From Planctomycetaceae bacterium (GTDB lineage: Bacteria; Planctomycetota; Planctomycetia; Pirellulales; UBA1268), in assembly GCA_902629495.1 (NCBI GenBank), contig CACORA010000004.1, positions 15,048 through 79,047 of the forward strand: DNA of 64,000 nucleotides, written 5' to 3'. Below, piece by piece: positions 1 through 10,700 of the stretch (positions are counted from its first letter, which is position 1; every line of letters starts with the position of its first letter). A program made the position numbers and the translations under genes. The notes below the pieces were generated by a model. That model saw only the letters and a program-made list of their open reading frames with translations. It was not told the DNA's origin and made no database searches.

Positions 1-1725
1 CCGGGTGATATTCTTGACATTCGTAAACTGCGTAATGATGAGCGTCGTCTCAAGTCGAGCGGACTGTTTCTGAATGAGCCTGCCAAAGGTGAAGGGCCAA
101 GGATTGTCTTTAGTAAGCCTGAACAAACTCAGGAACAAATTGCATCCGACCCAGATAACGGTTTTCGCGGGCAGAGTCCTGATCCAGATACAGAGACAAC
201 CGTCTTGAATCTTGTTTTGGAGGGTAATCTCAGTGAGGCCCTTCCAGCGGAACAAGAACCCAGCTCTGCCTTGCTCTCTTCACCTGAGCAACAGAAGGAA
301 AGACCTGTTTCCTCTCAGGCGCCAGTCTGGCGTGGACAGAGTCCTCAGCCTTCACCACAGCAGTGGAGTGGTGCTCCACTACCAGCACCTGGACCAACAG
401 CCCCGAACTATGCATCCCCCATTCAGCCAGCCCCGAACTATTTTGCTCAATTGCCAGCTCCCGGTCAGGTGGAACCTCCGGGAGGCATGGCTCCGGCAGT
501 AGGTTACGGTGGAGCATTACCACCGCCAGCGCCGGGATTTGTGCCTGGACAAGCGCCCGGTGTCCCCCCGAATTTCCCTCAGCCCGGGATCGCTCCGGGT
601 TTTGGTCAACCCATTCAAGTTTTTCCTGGTAATGAGCCGTATGTCATTCTCGATGTTGATGCACAGGAGACGCAAACAGGACGGCTCATGATTGGTGCTG
701 GCGTGAACTCCAATGCGGGTTTGGTTGGCAATATTGTCATCGATGAGCAGAACTTCGATCTCTTTCGACTTCCTACAAGTTGGGATGACATTCGGAACGG
801 GACAGCTTTTCGCGGGGCTGGCCAGCGCTTTCGACTAGAAGCCGCACCAGGAACACAATTACAGCGATATACCGCAACGTTCCAAGAACCGTATCTTTTT
901 GATACACGGATTGGTCTTTCAACAAGTTTCAGTTACTTCACGCGTTACTTTTTTGATTGGGCAGAAGAACGACTTGGTGGCCGCGTAGGACTTGGCTATC
1001 AATTTGCTTTTGCTCCTGACCTGTCAGTCAATGTTGGCTTTCGCGGAGAAAACGTTGATGTCTTTCAGCCCCGAGTACTCGTTCCAGATATCCAACGCAT
1101 GTTGGGCATAAAATCCGTATACGGATTCAGTGCAGGAATTATTCACGACACCCGTGATAGCCCATTTCTTCCAACCCAAGGACACCTTCTAACATTTGAA
1201 TTTGAACAGGTCATTGGTTCATTTCAGTATCCCCGGGGTGTGCTTGAGGGACGTCAATATTTTCTTGTCAACCAACGGCCAGATGGATCGGGACGGCATG
1301 TGCTCTCCATAGGTTCTGTACTTGGTATATCTGGTCCGGACACGCCGGCCTACGATAACTTCTATGCAGGGGGATATAACACCCTCCGTGGTTTTGCATT
1401 CCGTGGTGCAAGTCCAACGCAGCAAAATCCAATTACGGGTGCAATCGCTACTGTTGGTGGTCCATTCCAATGGCTCAATACGATTGAGTACATGTTTCCG
1501 ATTACGGCAGATGATTCTCTCCGCGGTGTCGTCTTTACTGATTTTGGTACCGTCGAATCTAACGTTTCGATCAACCAGATGCGGGTCGCACCAGGAGCGG
1601 GCTTGCGGATCACCGTTCCAGCGATGGGTCCAGCACCTATCGCACTCGACTTCGCTTTCCCTGTTGTATACGACCCACTTGATAGCAAGCAGTTGTTTAG
1701 CTTTTTTGTTGGCTTTGCGCGTTAG
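1..1725 (+). CDS. bamA: BamA/Omp85 outer-membrane assembly protein (5' truncated)
   Basis: The reading frame is open from base 1, so the N-terminus lies outside the window; 574 residues are visible. The first residues (GDILDIRKLR..ERRLKSSGLF) are the typical end of the last POTRA domain. About residues 105-210 form a Pro/Gly/Gln/Ala-rich linker. From about residue 215 to the end there is an Omp85 (bacterial surface antigen) beta-barrel with YDNFYAGG, TLRGF and a late VFTDFG strand. By family knowledge BamA folds and inserts outer-membrane beta-barrels, so its presence implies a Gram-negative type envelope. The glycosyltransferase downstream starts 24 bp after the stop and is probably co-transcribed. 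The long low-complexity linker between POTRA and barrel is unusual against proteobacterial BamA. A more distant Omp85 paralogue (TamA-like) is possible but the POTRA end fits BamA best. Confidence 0.85.
   Translation, partial: PGDILDIRKLRNDERRLKSSGLFLNEPAKGEGPRIVFSKPEQTQEQIASDPDNGFRGQSPDPDTETTVLNLVLEGNLSEALPAEQEPSSALLSSPEQQKERPVSSQAPVWRGQSPQPSPQQWSGAPLPAPGPTAPNYASPIQPAPNYFAQLPAPGQVEPPGGMAPAVGYGGALPPPAPGFVPGQAPGVPPNFPQPGIAPGFGQPIQVFPGNEPYVILDVDAQETQTGRLMIGAGVNSNAGLVGNIVIDEQNFDLFRLPTSWDDIRNGTAFRGAGQRFRLEAAPGTQLQRYTATFQEPYLFDTRIGLSTSFSYFTRYFFDWAEERLGGRVGLGYQFAFAPDLSVNVGFRGENVDVFQPRVLVPDIQRMLGIKSVYGFSAGIIHDTRDSPFLPTQGHLLTFEFEQVIGSFQYPRGVLEGRQYFLVNQRPDGSGRHVLSIGSVLGISGPDTPAYDNFYAGGYNTLRGFAFRGASPTQQNPITGAIATVGGPFQWLNTIEYMFPITADDSLRGVVFTDFGTVESNVSINQMRVAPGAGLRITVPAMGPAPIALDFAFPVVYDPLDSKQLFSFFVGFAR
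398..441. repeat. Short in-frame direct repeat in the BamA linker
   Basis: A 14-bp unit, cagccccgaactat, occurs at 398-411 and again at 428-441, a 30-bp period that keeps frame. It encodes a repeated Ala-Pro-Asn-Tyr step within the Pro-rich linker, suggesting that the linker grew by short tandem duplication. Confidence 0.7.
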
Positions 1726-1749
1726 GGCGGAAGGCAAAAGGTTATACGG

Positions 1750-2907
1750 ATGAAGTCTAAGCAACAAAATCTGAAAAAACGAATACTGGTTATCCGCAAT
1801 CGATATATCGGTGATACCGTTCTTGCTATTCCTTTTCTTAGAAATCTAAGAAGGAAATACCCAGATGCAATCATTGATGTCCTTGTTGAGCATGGTGCTG
1901 GCCAAATTCTTGCAGATTGTCCGTACAAGAATGAACTGGTTGTATGGGAGCGCCCAAAACGCATTAATGATGTGGTTCCAAATTCATTTGCAAACATTGT
2001 ATCGACAGCACGTTGGATTCGACGACGTCGATATGACCAAACTTTTATTTTGAAACGTTCACTTTCAACTGGTCTGTTGGCATGGTTAGCTGGAATCCCA
2101 CATCGGATTGGTGCAGTACGGGATGGACGAGGAATGTTCCTGACTCGCAAAGTGCCTTTGCAAAAAGGAAGGCACGAAGTCGAACTGTCCTTTGACCTGC
2201 TTAGAGCTGAGGGCATCGCAGTTGACGATGGTCACAACGAGAATTGGGTGTCTGAATCATCCGGCCGAAAAGTCGACCAACTGCTGGCATCGATACCCCC
2301 ACAAAAACCAAGAGTTTTTATATCCCCCAAGTCAAGTGACTCAGTGAGGAACTGGCGGATGCCTCATATGGTTGAGGTCCTTCGTTGGCTTATTGAGGAT
2401 TTTGGATGTGAAGTGTTTCTATGTGGTTCGTTAGCCGACCTTGATGTGCATCAGCAACTCAAGCAGACCCTCGACCCGAACGTTGCATCGCATGTTCATG
2501 ACTTCAGTCGACAGTGTTCGCTTGGTGAGGTGTCAGCACTCCTCTCACAAATGGATTGTTGTATTGGTGTGGACACAGGTTTGCCACACGTTGCAGCATC
2601 ATTTGGCGTGCCCATCGTAAAGATATGTGGACAAACAGATCAGCGTCAGTGGAGGCCATGGAAGACACAATCAATTCTTGTACAACCGCCCAATCATTCG
2701 AATGCAGTTATTGATGTGACTGTTGATCAGGTCATAACAGCAATACAGCAGCTCTTTCACAAGGCCCATGTAGGGAAAAAAGCCAGTCGTCGCAGCATCA
2801 AAACACTTGACCTGAGAACTGGCATGTACCCCTATCAGGTGCTTGAGTCTCCACAACAAGATCGCGTCAATGCATCCAAAGTGGCAGAAGAAGTACCTCT
2901 ACCCTAA
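1750..2907 (+). CDS. Glycosyltransferase family 9 (heptosyltransferase-like)
   Basis: The 385-residue product begins with the GT9 N-terminal fold (ILVIRNRYIGDTVLAIPFL), and its C-terminal half carries the nucleotide-sugar site signature (GVDTGLPHVAASFGVP..GQTDQRQWRPW). ISPKSSDSVRNWRM in the middle matches the usual start of the second Rossmann domain. Family members (WaaC, WaaF, WaaQ) transfer heptose from ADP-heptose to lipopolysaccharide core at the inner face of the cytoplasmic membrane; the exact acceptor cannot be told here. The ATG is preceded by AAAAGG at a suitable distance. It sits 24 bp after bamA, which fits a shared envelope-biogenesis transcript. The last 50 residues are a polar tail beyond the GT9 core. 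Confidence 0.85.
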   Translation: MKSKQQNLKKRILVIRNRYIGDTVLAIPFLRNLRRKYPDAIIDVLVEHGAGQILADCPYKNELVVWERPKRINDVVPNSFANIVSTARWIRRRRYDQTFILKRSLSTGLLAWLAGIPHRIGAVRDGRGMFLTRKVPLQKGRHEVELSFDLLRAEGIAVDDGHNENWVSESSGRKVDQLLASIPPQKPRVFISPKSSDSVRNWRMPHMVEVLRWLIEDFGCEVFLCGSLADLDVHQQLKQTLDPNVASHVHDFSRQCSLGEVSALLSQMDCCIGVDTGLPHVAASFGVPIVKICGQTDQRQWRPWKTQSILVQPPNHSNAVIDVTVDQVITAIQQLFHKAHVGKKASRRSIKTLDLRTGMYPYQVLESPQQDRVNASKVAEEVPLP

Positions 2908-3022
2908 AAGTGTCTTTGCCCCTTTTACTTTAAGACCATCGAAGGGTTGTGCAAAGGAACACTCATGGATGTGGTGGTTCTTGATGAGACAGCAGTGATA
3001 TGTTGTCTCCATGCATTCAATG

Positions 3023-4306
3023 TCAGTCTTGTTGATGTGTATCGTTGAATCGTTGCAGAACGGCTTGCACTGCATGACAGCCGGCTACAAAACCACTTGA
3101 CCATGCCCACTGGAAATTAAATCCACCAATCCGGCCATCAACATCAAGCATTTCTCCAGCGAAAAAAAGGCCGGGTACAATTCGACTTTCCATTGTGTGA
3201 AGCGTTACTTCGGATAACGGTATGCCACCAGCGGTGGCTTCTGCAACAGAAAACCCACGGTCACCGACAATGTCGAGGGGTGTTGCAGTCAATATGCGTA
3301 CAAGTCTTTTTCTTGCCTCACGAGAAAGATCACCAGTGCATGGAGCTTCGGCTTGCGCACAGAGCGCTTGTGCAAGGCGGGCGGGGACATGTCTGCGAAG
3401 AAAGGATTGCACGCCTCGAGACTGTAGATCAATAAGTTCTTGATGAAGATTCTCAGGCTGTTTTTCAGGCAGCCAATTGATCACAAGAGAAACAGAGGGA
3501 TCGACAGACTTTGCCATGAGAAAGTGACGACTGATATCAAGAATACTTGGTCCTGACAGTCCAGTATGCGTGCAAAGGGTGCTTCCACGACACGCAGTGA
3601 GTTGTTTTCCTGAGCGCGCAAGGAGCTTGACTTCTGTCGCGACAGTCAGGCCAGAGAGGTGTGTGATCCAATGCCCGTCTGGAAGGAGAAGCGGTACGAG
3701 AGCGGGAATAATTGGTTCACTTAATGAGTGCCCTAAACGCTGGGCTAGTTCATATCCTCTGCCATCACTACCAGATTTTGGAAGAGATTTCCCACCAGTA
3801 CACAGAATGACATGATGCGCGGTGAATGTTTCAGAGGGAGTGGTTACTGTGAAAACCGTTCCGTTTTTTTCAAGACGTGTGACATTTGCTGGGCATCTGA
3901 TCACTGCTCCATTTTTTTTCACTTCGTCAACGAGGGCGTTGAGAACCGTGCGTGCTGAGTCAGACACTGGAAAAAGCTTGCCCGTGTCTTCTCGCTTCAG
4001 TTCAACTCCAATCTGACGGAAAAAATCAAGGGTATCAGCGACGCTAAATTGCCTGAGTACTTTTCGAATGGCTGGGGGCGTACTGCCAGCAAAATCGGCC
4101 TCGGTGACCTCATCATGTGTGACATTACAACGACCACCTCCAGCGATCAGTATTTTCGCGCCAAGTTTTCTTGCGCCATCGAGGGCAATGATTGAAGTGT
4201 GACAATTTGCCTGACGAGCTGTTCTGCCTGCCCAAAGCGTTGCAAAAAGTCCAGCTGCCCCTGCACCAATCACGAGTACATCACAGGACGTTTTTGATGA
4301 GTTCAC
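3023..4306 (-). CDS. HI0933/BaiN-type NAD(P)/FAD-dependent oxidoreductase
   Basis: The 427-residue product has an N-terminal dinucleotide-binding motif (VLVIGAGAAGLFATLWAGR), the family-specific ARKLGAKILIAGGGRCNVTH segment, and a C-terminal FAD-closing motif (VPGLFFAGEMLDVDGRIGGFN..WAWSSG). Length and motif order match the HI0933-like flavoprotein family, whose best-studied relative BaiN works in bile-acid reduction; in most bacteria the substrate is unknown. It should be cytosolic. The apparent start is GTG at 4306; no in-frame ATG lies close upstream. It follows the VCBS-protein gene on the same strand by 33 bp. Confidence 0.85.
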   Translation of the reverse strand: MNSSKTSCDVLVIGAGAAGLFATLWAGRTARQANCHTSIIALDGARKLGAKILIAGGGRCNVTHDEVTEADFAGSTPPAIRKVLRQFSVADTLDFFRQIGVELKREDTGKLFPVSDSARTVLNALVDEVKKNGAVIRCPANVTRLEKNGTVFTVTTPSETFTAHHVILCTGGKSLPKSGSDGRGYELAQRLGHSLSEPIIPALVPLLLPDGHWITHLSGLTVATEVKLLARSGKQLTACRGSTLCTHTGLSGPSILDISRHFLMAKSVDPSVSLVINWLPEKQPENLHQELIDLQSRGVQSFLRRHVPARLAQALCAQAEAPCTGDLSREARKRLVRILTATPLDIVGDRGFSVAEATAGGIPLSEVTLHTMESRIVPGLFFAGEMLDVDGRIGGFNFQWAWSSGFVAGCHAVQAVLQRFNDTHQQD

Positions 4307-4339
4307 GGATGCATCTGTGTCTCGGGTAAAGACTTCTTG

Positions 4340-5584
4340 CTACTGTTGATGAAAAGCAAACACACCATGTTTGTTTGCCACAATAATATCTGGTCGGCCG
4401 TCATTATTAAGATCAGCTGTCGTGACCTGTGTGCCGACACCACTGTCATTATCGATCAAGTGTGGCACAAATGTAGCCTCACCACTATCGTTGCGCTGCA
4501 AACCAAACCAGTACAATACGGGTGGTGCATTTGGTTCGACATCTCCACTAATGCCATGAGCCCAACGTCGTTTCCCTGTGACAATATCATCAAGTCCATC
4601 TCCATCAATATCCGTCATTGCTACGGCATGTAGTTGGCTGAAAGAAATTCCATTTGGTTGTTCGTCTGGTGTGTGATTGAGGATGATATGCTCACGAAAG
4701 GCTCCATTCTCTTTTTGCTCAAACCACGCAAGGCCGTATCCATGAGCATCAAGACTTGTAATGACGTCACTGCGTCCATCACCATTTACATCCCGAACAT
4801 ACATTTGTGCACCACCCCGTGCGTTTGGAGGACCAAAAGGACCAGGATGAAATTCCCAGAACGTCGGTGATTCTGAAGAAGGCGGTTGCTCGAACCAGCC
4901 ATCCTTCGTGAGGATATCAACACGGTTATCACCGTTCATATCACCTGCGCCTGAGCCATGTGTGTAGCGAAAATACTTTTTATCATTTTCAGGTGATCGT
5001 GGCGTGATTGGGTGAAATGCAGCTTTACTGAGAGGTTGTTGCCAGTCAATCTTGGCAAAACCAAGTTGACCACCTTTCTTATTTCCGTCGCTCGAGTGGA
5101 CGAAGAGTTCAGGCCGCCCGTCAGCATTCATATCTCTCAGGCCAGGCGATTCACCATCTGCGATATCAAACACGGCATGCTGTGACCAGTACCCTTTGTC
5201 GCGTCCTTGTGGATTGACAAATACCAATGCGGGTTTCCCAGGGAGTCCATAGACTAAAATGTCAGACCATCCATCACTATTAAAGTCATAGGTAAATGCT
5301 AAGAAGTAATCGGAGTATCCACGCTTGGGATCGTAGGGGGTTTTTGAAGGACCAGAAGGATTATTGGCTGGTGGTGTAAATACAACGCGTTCATCAAATT
5401 GTGGACCAAACCATATGTTGTTTCCTGCTGTAATGTCAGCATGCCCATCCTTGTCAAAGTCAGCAACAGCACAGCCTTCGGCAACAAACCGTTTTGATAT
5501 GGTCTGTTTGTTAAAGGTTACACCAAATGATGCTGATGACTGGATGCAAAGCATCACTATGACAGAGCAGAAACGGATCAGCAT
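4340..5584 (-). CDS. Secreted VCBS/FG-GAP repeat protein
   Basis: I chose ATG at 5584 over the longer frame to 5626: a GGAGG sits 7 nt upstream, the product (414 residues) then starts with a clean signal peptide, and overlap with the aldo/keto reductase gene disappears. The mature part carries about seven calcium-loop repeats of the D-x-D-x-D-G-x-x-D type (for example ADFDKDGHADI, RDVNGDGRSDVI, TDIDGDGLDDIV, ADLNNDGRPDII), as in VCBS/FG-GAP beta-propellers. Such propellers bind Ca2+ and usually mediate protein or glycan contacts outside the cell. There is no UnbV domain and no enzymatic motif, so a specific role cannot be assigned. Confidence 0.8.
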   Translation of the reverse strand: MLIRFCSVIVMLCIQSSASFGVTFNKQTISKRFVAEGCAVADFDKDGHADITAGNNIWFGPQFDERVVFTPPANNPSGPSKTPYDPKRGYSDYFLAFTYDFNSDGWSDILVYGLPGKPALVFVNPQGRDKGYWSQHAVFDIADGESPGLRDMNADGRPELFVHSSDGNKKGGQLGFAKIDWQQPLSKAAFHPITPRSPENDKKYFRYTHGSGAGDMNGDNRVDILTKDGWFEQPPSSESPTFWEFHPGPFGPPNARGGAQMYVRDVNGDGRSDVITSLDAHGYGLAWFEQKENGAFREHIILNHTPDEQPNGISFSQLHAVAMTDIDGDGLDDIVTGKRRWAHGISGDVEPNAPPVLYWFGLQRNDSGEATFVPHLIDNDSGVGTQVTTADLNNDGRPDIIVANKHGVFAFHQQ

Positions 5585-5606
5585 GAGAGCCTCCGGAAGG
5601 TAAAAA

Positions 5607-6593
5607 TTACCAATAATGATGGACAAGCGGATGGATCAATTGCTGATAGACCTCAGCAACAGCCTCAAGGGTCTTTGCAGGAAGAGCCGGTAGGCCGGAA
5701 GCCTTCACATTTTCTTGAACCTGACTTGGCCGTCGGCCACCGGGAATCACAGTCGTAACGGCTTCGAATGAGAGAATCCATTGTAGTGCAAACTGAGCAA
5801 GTGTAACGCCTGAAGGAACGAGTGAACGAAGTTTTTCGACAGCAGACAAACCAGTTTCGTAATCAACGCCAGAGAAAGTTTCACCCCGATCAAACAGTGC
5901 CCCGTCTCGATTGAAAGCCCGATGATCATCGTCAGGAAAAGTTGTTTGTGACGTAAAACGACCTGCAAGCATTCCACTTGCGAGTGGTACTCGAGCGATC
6001 ACAGCAACCTTCCGGCGCAGAGCTTCCTTGAAAAAAAGCTCTGACGGTCGCAAGCGGAATGGATTGAATATGATTTGTACGGACTGGAGATTTGGGTATT
6101 CAATAGCCTTTATGGCTTCTTCAACCTTTTCAACACTTACACCATAAAACTGAATTTTTCCAGCTGTGACGAGATCGTCGAGGGCACCAAATACTTCTGG
6201 ACGGTAGTAAACCTCCGTTGGAGGACAATGCAACTGAACCAGATCAAGACGATCTACATCAAGATTTTTGAGGCTGCGATCTACGAAGGCCAGCAGGTTC
6301 TCAGCGTTATATCCATCTGCAGTATGAGGAGATAGACGACGTCCAGCTTTGGTTGCAATCCAAAATGGTTCTTGTCGCTCTTTTCGGAGGCGGGCAATCA
6401 GTCGTTCAGAAATACCGTCGCCATAGACATCTGCCGTATCAAAAAAAGTTATCCCAGCGTCAAGTGCTGTATGAAGTGCCGCTATAGAGTCCTCGTCATC
6501 AGCGCCACCCCATTGGCCACCACCAATCCCCCATGCTCCGAAACCAACCTCCGAAACATCCCAGCCTGTTCTTCCAAATGTTCGAGTTTTCAT
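5607..6593 (-). CDS. Aldo/keto reductase
   Basis: The 328-residue protein is a full-length AKR TIM barrel. The catalytic tetrad is visible: Asp in TFFDTADVYG, Tyr in the same stretch, Lys in WIATKAG and His in VQLHCPP. The C-terminal part shows the NADPH-binding region (PGGRRPSQVQENVKA). By family, it reduces an aldehyde or ketone (or oxidises the alcohol) with NADPH in the cytosol; the substrate is unknown. The gene is transcribed away from the membrane-protein gene at 6632 across a 38-bp gap, and the VCBS-protein gene lies 22 bp downstream. Confidence 0.85.
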   Translation of the reverse strand: MKTRTFGRTGWDVSEVGFGAWGIGGGQWGGADDEDSIAALHTALDAGITFFDTADVYGDGISERLIARLRKERQEPFWIATKAGRRLSPHTADGYNAENLLAFVDRSLKNLDVDRLDLVQLHCPPTEVYYRPEVFGALDDLVTAGKIQFYGVSVEKVEEAIKAIEYPNLQSVQIIFNPFRLRPSELFFKEALRRKVAVIARVPLASGMLAGRFTSQTTFPDDDHRAFNRDGALFDRGETFSGVDYETGLSAVEKLRSLVPSGVTLAQFALQWILSFEAVTTVIPGGRRPSQVQENVKASGLPALPAKTLEAVAEVYQQLIHPLVHHYW

Positions 6594-6631
6594 GCTATGT
6601 AGTGTTGCTGAACGGACAGTAGAATTCCACC

Positions 6632-7552
6632 ATGATCGCTACTTCCCCAGAGCACTTCGATTTTCTGTCATGGTCGAAGGATCAACGCGCTTGGCCTCTT
6701 GTATCTATCGGCTCACTGCTTGTGCTGAGTGGGGGGATTCATATTATTGTCTGGGCCGTTCTTGGTGGGCCTTGGGAGGGGGCGATTACATGGCGAAAGC
6801 CAATTCTATTTGGAATATCTGGAGGCTTGACTGCAATATCGATGGGATGGGTGTGGTCAAAGTTACCGTTGCGAAGACTCGATGGTGTTCTGTCATGGTC
6901 GGTTGCGATCGCACTTCTTTTCGAAGTGGCACTCATTGATCTGCAACGCTGGCGTGGTGTTGCCAGTCATTTCAATCGTGCAACGGTTATCGATTCACTT
7001 CTTTACGATGGTATGGGTGTGCTCATCCTATGGGTGACCCTTCTTGCAACAGACCTGATGCTCAGAGCATTCCGTCAGAAAATGAAGGCATCCCCAGACA
7101 TGGTTCTCGCGATTCAGAGTGGACTCGTTTTTCTCGTACTATCCTGTGTACTGGGTATTTGGGTCAGTGTGAATGGTGAGATGCGTATGGAAAAAGGTCT
7201 CGATCCTGAGGGTTTTGGTGCTGAAGGCGTACCAAAATTTCCTCATGGAGTGGTTATTCATGCATTGCAACTCCTTCCAGCACTCGCGTGGATGGCAGCC
7301 CGTTCTGGATTCTCATTACGATACCGAGAACGACTGATCACATACGCCAGTCGGTCACTGTGGCTCCTACTTTTGTATGCACTGTTTGAGACACTTCTCG
7401 GACGATCACGTTTTGATCCGCCGCCTTACTTAGCAGCAATGCTATTCATTGCCATTGCTGGTCTCATGATTGTGAGTGGAATGATAGTTGTGGGATATCT
7501 CCGCATGCGATTCGGACAAAAAGGATCCCTCGTCCAAACGTCAGAGGAATAG
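6632..7552 (+). CDS. Hypothetical polytopic membrane protein
   Basis: The 306-residue product has about eight hydrophobic segments, with polar positions such as GGPWEGAITWRKPILFG between the first two and a short charged C-terminus. I do not recognise a named family. A repeated pattern of WRKPILFG, RWRGVASHFN and PHGVVIHALQLLPALAWMA with conserved-looking His and Trp residues suggests an integral membrane protein with a buried functional site, not a simple anchor. It is divergent from the aldo/keto reductase, with both promoters necessarily within or overlapping a 38-bp gap. Confidence 0.6.
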   Translation: MIATSPEHFDFLSWSKDQRAWPLVSIGSLLVLSGGIHIIVWAVLGGPWEGAITWRKPILFGISGGLTAISMGWVWSKLPLRRLDGVLSWSVAIALLFEVALIDLQRWRGVASHFNRATVIDSLLYDGMGVLILWVTLLATDLMLRAFRQKMKASPDMVLAIQSGLVFLVLSCVLGIWVSVNGEMRMEKGLDPEGFGAEGVPKFPHGVVIHALQLLPALAWMAARSGFSLRYRERLITYASRSLWLLLLYALFETLLGRSRFDPPPYLAAMLFIAIAGLMIVSGMIVVGYLRMRFGQKGSLVQTSEE

Positions 7553-7798
7553 CCTGAAAAGTATGCTGTCCCCTGAAAGAGCCAGCTAATAAGGATTCCT
7601 TTTAAAAAGTGATTACGTTCACTCAATAACGTGTTTGTGGGACCTGCTGACGAAACTTCATAGTAGAATTTCCGTTTATCATTATTGGCACTAGAATCAT
7701 GGTAGCGACTCAACAGCGATCGTCTGCCTTTTCTATTTGGATTTTGAAAAACCGCCCGCTGGAGTATCGTCATTTCAACGACGGCGAATGCACCCATA

Positions 7799-10700
7799 AT
7801 GAATCGAAAATGCAAACGAAGAAACACACGGAAGGCGTTTCATGAATTCACGACGGGTTTGCCCGGCTGCTTCGCTTCTCAGCGCAAGCAACGCCGTTAC
7901 CTCGTCTCTATCGTTATCCTCGTTGCAATAACGTCTGTTACTTCTGCAGCGATAGCCGGACCCACAGTATCTTCGCCCAGTAATCATTTTGGACATGGCA
8001 AACAAACAGTACTGCAAGCAGTGGATACAAATGCCAACTCAAAGTGGTGTGGGCATCACGAGGGAAAACCGGTGCAATGGCAATTGGAACTGTCTGAGGC
8101 AACGGCAATCGCAGGCTATTCATTAACCTCTGGAGGAGATGTTCCCTCTCGTGATCCTGATCATTGGGTGTTGGAGGGCTCGGTGAATGGCAAAAACTGG
8201 ACTCAACTGGATCAACAGGAAAATCAGCCTGAATGGGAAAAACGTCGTCACACCAAGCATTTCCCGATTAACAATCGTGGCAGCTGGAGATACGTCCGGT
8301 TCACCTTTCAGTTTGATGACTCAACCCACTACCAACTGTCGGAAATCGCGTTTGATGGTGTCTCAATGGAGGGTGTAAAAATGGCTGCCCCCCCAACCAT
8401 GGAAGAACTGCGCAGCCAAGGTAAAACGTTCTCGAAATACCTTGGTCCTAAGGCGTTAGCAGTACCGGATGGGCCACCGACAGCCAACCTGACGACCTTT
8501 CAGCACGAGATCAGACCTCTACTGGAAGCATCTTGTGTGAAATGCCATGGCCCGGACAAACAGGAGGGAAAATTTCGCATCGATGTACTCGATCCGGACA
8601 TGATCGATGGCGACGACGGAGACTGGTGGGTGGAGGTGACCGACATTATCAGCCAAGGCGAAATGCCACCGCCTGAAGAGGAAGAGGTTGCGCTGGCCGA
8701 TGGTGATCGAGCCAAGGTTGTCGATTGGATTTCGCAGGAGTTGCTTGTCGCTTCCCAGTCCCGTCGCAGTGAACAGGGGCACACTTCGTTTCGCCGTCTC
8801 ACTCGCTACGAAACAAGTTACGCGCTTCAAGATCTGCTTGGTTTGCCTTACGATTTCGCCAGAGATCTGCCTCCAGAAACTGAATCCGAGGATGGCTTTC
8901 AGAATAGTTCTGAGATGCTCCAGATGACCTCGTCGCAGTTTGAAACCTACCAGGAAATCGCCCACACAGCCCTGTTAAAAGCGACCGTTCGTGGCGAGCG
9001 TCCCATACCGGTTCAATACGTCATCACCGGTGCATCAGCCGAGGAAAACTTCCTTTCCAGTGCGCTGAAAAGTATCGAAAACCTCAAGAAGAAACAGGAC
9101 ATTGATTCGCAGACAAAGCTCGCCAAGGAAGAAGCACGGCTGTGGAAGCCGAATAAAAATGGATCGCATTTCATCAATCTGGTGACTGGACGGGGCTTCT
9201 CGACACACTCCCGTTATGGTCAAAATAGTTTTCGTCCTCTCGAGAATCTGGTGGGGGCACCCAGTATTTCTGATTATGTGTTAGCGTTGCCAGTGAACGC
9301 ACGGCAACTCATCGATCTTGGAGATTTTCTACCAGATAGCGGAACACTTCGCTTGCGTGTCAGGGCCTGGCGTTCCTCGACAGATTCCCCATCGGATCCT
9401 GACTTACGTATTAGCTTTGGTTATCAACCGAGTAATAACTCGCACACCTCATTTCCTGTAGGGAAATTCACGATCTCTGCCACAGCAGACCGACCGAAGT
9501 TTTATGCAATGGACATCCACCTTGGTGAGATTTCGCGAAACGCATTCCGTGGCAGACACCCATTGGGTAAGGGTGTTCCAAATCCTTCCGAGTATTTGAT
9601 CTTTCAAAATACCCACCCCGGTGGCTCGGGAGGCGGTATTCATATCGACTGCATCGAAATCATTGCCCCACACTATGCGCAGTGGCCACCAAAATCGCAT
9701 CAGCGGGTGTTTGACACCGCACTGAATTCAGAATGGAACCCTCGGGAAATCATCAGCAATTTTATATGTCGTGCCTGGCGACGCCCCGCTACCGAAGAAG
9801 AGCTGAATGGCAAGGTGAAGTTATTCAATACTATCCGTCCCTCATGCGACGACGCCCAGGAAGCGATGATTGAAGTCCTTGCTACCGTGATTGCATCGCC
9901 AAATTTTCTCTACATCGTGCAATCACCAGAGCCGACGAATTTCGAACTGGCCACACGACTGGCCATGTTTCTATGGAGTAGTCTGCCCGATGAGGAACTA
10001 CTTCAATGGGCCGAGATGGGTCGCTTGAGTGAGCCAACGATACTTTCTCAACAGGTCGATCGCATGTTGGTCGATAAACGTTCAGACCGGTTTTCTCAAC
10101 ATTTTGTAAGACAGTGGCTAGGCCTTGCCCTCTTGGATTACCAGGAGGTGGAGGAGAACCTTCGCGATGCTATGGGGCAGGAACCTATCGAGTTGTTTGC
10201 GGAAATGTTGCGCCAGGATTCCAGCATTCTCGATTTCCTTCATTCGGACTACACGATGCTGAACGAAAAGCTAGCAAACCATTATGGGATCAAAGATGTG
10301 TTCGGTAGCGAATTCCGACGTGTTAATCTGCAGCCTGAAAGCCGTCGTGGCGGAATCCTTACTCAAGCAGGGCTCTTAACGATGAATGCTGATGGCAAGC
10401 ATTCGCATCCGCTCAAGCGAGGCATTTGGTTACTGGAAAACATCCTCCATGATCCACCGCCCCCGCCCCCACCGGCAGTGCCAGAAATAGATCTAGCCGA
10501 TCCTCGCATTCTCGAGATGACCTTGAAAGAACGCATGGCCAATCATCGTGATGATCCCGCCTGTGCCTCCTGCCACAAAAAAATCGATCCCTGGGGAATT
10601 GCCTTTGAAAACTACGATGCACTTGGTAGATGGAGGAACGAAGATTCTGTCGGCATACTTTTCAATGGCGATACCTTACAAGGGATGGATGGCCTGAAGC

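Noticed and set aside
1219..1767. Minus-strand frame of 182 codons opposite bamA
   Set aside because: It overlaps well-supported BamA barrel sequence, has no recognisable domain, and its composition (many Arg, Cys, Trp) is that of an antisense shadow.
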